This document shows, piece by piece, positions 6,401-8,289 of a stretch of 8,289 nucleotides of DNA. Where the stretch lies: the NCBI GenBank assembly GCA_011051425.1, contig DRLF01000183.1:1-8289 (forward strand). The letters are read 5' to 3'. Position 1 is the stretch's first letter; every line of letters begins with the position of its first letter. This stretch comes from Thiolapillus brandeum (GTDB lineage: Bacteria; Pseudomonadota; Gammaproteobacteria; Chromatiales; Chromatiaceae). The position numbers were made by a program, and so were the translations under genes. A model generated the notes under the pieces. It was given only the letters and a program-made list of their open reading frames with translations, was not told where the DNA came from and searched no databases.

Positions 6401-8289
6401 AGCCGCTGTTTGTTCAATTGCTCCCTCAATACGATTCCGGCATTTGCCATGGGTAAGGTTCATTCCATTTATTCCGGATTGAGTTACACGGTTGATTGTG
6501 TGAAATGTGCCCAGGCAGCGAAGAATGGTCAGGCGTCAAGCAGTGTTGATTGCGCAAAATGCTTGGCCGGAACGGTGGACAAGGTTGTCAATCTGCCGAA
6601 AAAAATACCCGGGATAGGGGATATGGTATCCGTTGCCACTGACCTTGCAAAATGCAAGAGTGATTGTGAGAAGGATCCCAGTAAACATGTGTGTACCAAA
6701 GATTCTTATGACTGTAGTTGTTTTGGAAGTTGGCTGTTGAGCCCCTTTACCGAGGGAGTGGTTTGCAAAACCATTTGTAACAAGACAACAGGTACCTATG
6801 CTCCAGCATCGAAGACGCTGTACTGTGCAGCTTCAGATGTGTGTGTGGCCGGCAGCTGCAACAGCACCGGATATGAAAGCTGTTGTGTGGAAAAGAAAAA
6901 GCGTTGTCCAGACGACAATCCCAGTTGCCGGAAAAACAAGCCCCGCTCAAAGGTTCGCAAGTCTCATGATCCGAACGCCAAACTTGCCTTTCCTGAAGGA
7001 GAAATAGCTGCGGGGACGGTCATCAGCTATACCCTTCAATATGAAAATACAGGTGCTGGTGATGCATTGGAGGTATTTCTGGTGGATAAGCTTCCTGAAG
7101 AACTGGATCAGTCTACATTGCAGATCCACAATGGAGGAACTTATTCTGCTGATACCCGGCTGTTGATCTGGGAAGTAGGAGACGTGGCAGCAGGAGCAGG
7201 CGGTGAAGTCCGTTACGAAGTGGCAGCCAGGACAGATTTGCCTGCAGGTGCGGAAATCGCCAATACTGCCCAAGTGTATTTCCCCAGCGCCAGGGAGATT
7301 ACGCCGACAAATGTCGTTCTTCATGTGGTGGGCAATGTCGTTGCTCATGACCAAACAATCAACACTACCGCGGGAGTTGCGACAGGCATATTGTTGTCCG
7401 GATCTGCGCCTGGTTCACCGGATTATGAACTGCTGACCAAACCTTTACATGGCACGCTCAACGGCACGCCTCCAAATGTGACCTATACTTCCGAGAATCA
7501 GTTCAGTGGTGTAGATCGTTTCAGTTTCCGTGTTTTGAGTGGCGCAACTGCCAGTGCCGCGGCGGATGTATTCATCGAAATCGCGCCAGGTACGGATGTT
7601 ACACCACCTGAGATAAGCGAACGCTGGCCTGCAGATGGAGCCATTGGTATTGGGATTCAGTCCGATCCAATGTCGACTGATCCGGATCAGTATACCCCAG
7701 TAGTCTGGGCGCGCTTTTCTGAACCCATGGATCCGGACACAATCACCACCTCAACATTTTCCATGAGTGGCGTGCCCGGTACAGTGAAGTACCGAAGAGA
7801 AAACCGCACGGCATTTTTCTCACCTTCTGTACCTTTGGGAGCAGGACAGACTTACACAGTGACTATCGATGGTGTGAAGGATGAGTCCGACAATATGCTA
7901 AAAACTGCGGCAACCTGGAGTTTTACCACGGCTGCAGAGGCCAGTATCAGTGTTGGTTATCCTGCTGGACTGAAGTATATGGAGTTCGGTAAGCGGGACG
8001 TGTCCAGTAGCAGCAGTCAGCTGGTTGTAGTAAAAAACAAGGGCACGGGAAATTTGCATATTGGGACGATCAGCATCACCGGCAATGCTTTTTCGCTGCC
8101 AACCAATCCATGTGCGGGTTTGCAACTGGGGCCGGGCGAAAGCTGCGTGTTCAACATCGTCTTTTCTCCATCATCAACCGGCGCTTATCAAGGCTCAGTC
8201 CAGATAAGTACGGATGACCCGCAGTTGCCGGATTATGCTGGCACTATCAAGGGTGAGGCGGCGGAATTTCCTCCAGATGAGTGTTACAA
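3353..8289 (+). CDS. Giant exported SBBP beta-propeller / DUF11 / Ig-like mosaic protein (partial, 3' end outside the window)
   Basis: One uninterrupted frame of at least 1645 residues, checked codon by codon, and still open at the window edge. Order of parts: signal peptide (1-37); N-terminal domain with the FIENRGQ opening (ENRGQ 57-61) and a VTVDPGL ending (about 249-255), as in DUF7948-type SBBP proteins; seven SBBP repeats (257-755); DUF11-like domain (about 756-866); unassigned segment (about 867-1018); cysteine-rich stretch (1019-1192); DUF11/DUF7619-like domain opening SHDPNAK (1204-1327); cadherin-like Ig domain with PLHGTLNGTPPNVTYT (1328-1410); Big_5-like Ig domain opening TPPEI and ending WSFTT (1415-1526); choice-of-anchor-D/HYDIN-like domain with ISTDDP (1532-1635). 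Domain names are from remembered family patterns, not a search. The protein should be exported and probably surface-bound or secreted; binding or adhesion is inference. No catalytic motif is recognised. G+C is about 48-50% in sampled lines against about 63-67% in the genes upstream. Any C-terminal sorting signal lies outside the window. Confidence 0.93.
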   Translation, partial: MKLLSLACSFFARNIPQFLPRYFVSIILCLASVNVLAHSNYHGDQSAKGILQLPFIENRGQLKNGHVPFFGQAAGYDVQVGRAGIKYVVHGRKNVPSWSIRENLVGVSDLQVVGGKPAPTRVSFFLGRHSSSWASNLPAYTSVSLGEPVKGIHLSLRLSEGVAEKIIRLDSGKEIEQLRFSLHGIESLDVDKRGRLLLKKGSESVHFSAPVAFQEVAGKRVAVEVAYHLTGKNEYGFTLGDFDASLPVTVDPGLVASTFLGGDGTYDRGNDIHLDASGNIYVVGSISLPYGTDYDGSFPMLPGSYDDSYNGSTEIFIAKFSPDLKTLLAVTFLGGSRSDWGNALAIAPNGDVFVTGGTSDGSVFPTTTGAYQTSDQWNAKNTFASYIARLDANLGQLKSSTLFDLQAWSNTNLQDIALDASGNVYVAGSTDADGLPAGGFDVTGNGWSDALVAKLSNDLSSLLGATFLGGEAADEAHSISVDGQGWVFVAGDTLASYNNTDGATYGSFPTTTGAFQENLSGCRHAFVSRFDSNLSSLQASSLVGLPGYNCGYSNGRGYVVGVDLLLDGTGRPYLAGWANSSGLPIRGGFQAIYKSSLNYYDLFVLRLDATLSDVQAVTYLGDTGSSWDSDYPSPDLAMDPEGNVFITATVGSGNMPLSVDAYNPSFNQDTYLYAASDAYVAKMTPDLDHLLYGTFLGGKGYDTVLGLAVDPNGQMLVTGQTRDTGDPAGNFPTTAGAFDTHVGEGREDVFVSKLDIPENLVVSVKGPTIMIPGERADFILTYKNALKTTARNVVIVVDLPKELAFVTTGTGGTFNTTGRCDNQMYWLMGDLAPQAQGTLSFRVEVPAGTPNGDFEVLARIAAENYTSSTFDVSDYLNATPREVRSTIQLSAGELSSLLGTHLHIARLLEYSRQHGYVFLNNATHTVFNTGEETWSLYMLAPGDGSPAILSGDDNAALVEVYRGDIYTLFDETGGFVRDQVQGTLEPFGSWADSMGSSPGFSDASPLTADASGGFAYSRCLFNCSLNTIPAFAMGKVHSIYSGLSYTVDCVKCAQAAKNGQASSSVDCAKCLAGTVDKVVNLPKKIPGIGDMVSVATDLAKCKSDCEKDPSKHVCTKDSYDCSCFGSWLLSPFTEGVVCKTICNKTTGTYAPASKTLYCAASDVCVAGSCNSTGYESCCVEKKKRCPDDNPSCRKNKPRSKVRKSHDPNAKLAFPEGEIAAGTVISYTLQYENTGAGDALEVFLVDKLPEELDQSTLQIHNGGTYSADTRLLIWEVGDVAAGAGGEVRYEVAARTDLPAGAEIANTAQVYFPSAREITPTNVVLHVVGNVVAHDQTINTTAGVATGILLSGSAPGSPDYELLTKPLHGTLNGTPPNVTYTSENQFSGVDRFSFRVLSGATASAAADVFIEIAPGTDVTPPEISERWPADGAIGIGIQSDPMSTDPDQYTPVVWARFSEPMDPDTITTSTFSMSGVPGTVKYRRENRTAFFSPSVPLGAGQTYTVTIDGVKDESDNMLKTAATWSFTTAAEASISVGYPAGLKYMEFGKRDVSSSSSQLVVVKNKGTGNLHIGTISITGNAFSLPTNPCAGLQLGPGESCVFNIVFSPSSTGAYQGSVQISTDDPQLPDYAGTIKGEAAEFPPDECY
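4121..5617 (+). repeat. Seven tandem SBBP beta-propeller repeats (coding)
   Basis: Seven units start at residues 257, 330, 400, 465, 540, 617 and 693, and the last ends at 755, so units are about 63-77 residues. Each has the pattern TFLGG, then a D..GN(V/I)YV.G strand, then often FPTTTGA(F/Y)Q, then (A/V)F(V/I)(A/S)K(L/F), leading to the next unit. TFLGG is intact in units 1, 2, 4 and 7 and degenerate in 3 (TLFDL), 5 (SLVGL) and 6 (TYLGD). Seven units would suit one closed seven-bladed propeller, which is inference. The repeats have diverged at DNA level, so they are not a recent tandem duplication. Confidence 0.88.
5618..5950 (+). other. First DUF11-like domain of the giant protein
   Basis: Residues about 756-866. 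It shows the usual pattern of this beta-sandwich family: PGERADFILTYKN, VVIVVDLPKELAFV, a GGTF turn, MYWLMGDLAPQAQGTLSF and VPAGTPNGDFEVLA. It directly follows the propeller. Its closest relative in the window is the domain at 6962-7333. Confidence 0.75.
5951..6406 (+). other. Unassigned segment of the giant protein
   Basis: Residues about 867-1018, between the first DUF11-like domain and the cysteine-rich stretch. I do not recognise a family. It begins with a serine-rich, possibly helical part (LSAGELSSLLGTHLHIARLL), then looks beta-rich (YVFLNNATHTVFNTGEETW, VEVYRGDIYTLFDETGGFV) and ends in a Gly/Ser/Asp-rich linker. It contains no cysteine until 1019. Confidence 0.5.
6407..6928 (+). other. 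Cysteine-rich island of the giant protein
   Basis: Residues 1019-1192 contain 20 cysteines. They include two similar VDCxKC knuckles (Cys1049/1052 and Cys1067/1070), CKSDC, CSC, CKTIC, CVAGSC and a CC pair. Because the protein has a signal peptide, these are more likely disulfides than cytoplasmic metal sites, but metal binding through the CxxC pairs cannot be excluded. The island ends in a lysine/arginine-rich linker (KNKPRSKVRKSHD). I do not recognise the fold. Confidence 0.8.
6962..8257 (+). other. C-terminal array of Ig-like domains of the giant protein
   Basis: Four beta-sandwich domains in series. The DUF11/DUF7619-like domain (residues 1204-1327) has SHDPNAK, YTLQYENTGAGDALEVFLVD and LPEELDQSTL. 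The cadherin-like Ig domain (1328-1410) has the PLHGTLNGTPPNVTYT and FSGVDRFSFRV pattern. The Big_5/SbsA-like Ig domain (1415-1526) has FSEPMDPDTITTSTF, LGAGQTYTVTI and WSFTT. The choice-of-anchor-D/HYDIN-like domain (1532-1635) has MEFGKRDV, KNKGTGNLHI, LGPGESCVFNIVFSP and GSVQISTDDP. Such strings of domains act as stalks in many bacterial surface proteins. Confidence 0.75.

Noticed and set aside
3353..8289. Frameshift or pseudogene in the giant gene, suggested by many small open frames in other frames
   Set aside because: Codon-by-codon reading from 3353 finds no stop, and the domain pattern stays in the same frame to the window end.

Overview
The window looks like a gammaproteobacterial chromosome. 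Four housekeeping genes (the end of bamB, then der, ispF and truD) lie head to tail on the + strand, and each protein reads like its Escherichia coli counterpart. Hand-counted 60-base lines in this block are about 63-67% G+C. I cannot name the genus from sequence alone.

Layout: bases 1-3194 are one tightly packed + strand unit. The bamB stop is 3 bases before der; der overlaps ispF by 17 bases; ispF overlaps truD by 8 bases. In E. coli these genes belong to two separate clusters (hisS-bamB-der and ispD-ispF-truD-surE), so here the two appear joined, with ispD absent before ispF and surE absent after truD. A 158-base gap (3195-3352) follows, with no clear terminator. It contains a short inverted repeat and a good ribosome binding site.

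From 3353 to the end of the window (8289) runs a single open frame with no stop codon, at least 1645 residues, and it continues past the edge. It encodes a large exported mosaic protein. In order it has a long signal peptide, an N-terminal domain typical of SBBP proteins, seven SBBP beta-propeller repeats, a DUF11-like domain, an unassigned segment, a 174-residue stretch with 20 cysteines, a second DUF11/DUF7619-like domain, a cadherin-like Ig domain, a Big_5-like Ig domain and a choice-of-anchor-D/HYDIN-like domain. Sampled G+C here is about 48-50%, clearly below its neighbours. This suggests a different evolutionary history, perhaps horizontal acquisition.

The housekeeping genes act in outer-membrane protein assembly (BamB), 50S ribosome maturation (Der), isoprenoid precursor synthesis (IspF) and tRNA pseudouridylation (TruD). 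The giant protein has no evident functional link to them. It is probably a cell-surface or secreted adhesion/binding protein, which is inference from its architecture. I found no RNA genes, CRISPR arrays, insertion sequences or attachment sites. The most unusual parts are the cysteine-rich island between two related DUF11-like domains and the unassigned segment just before it.
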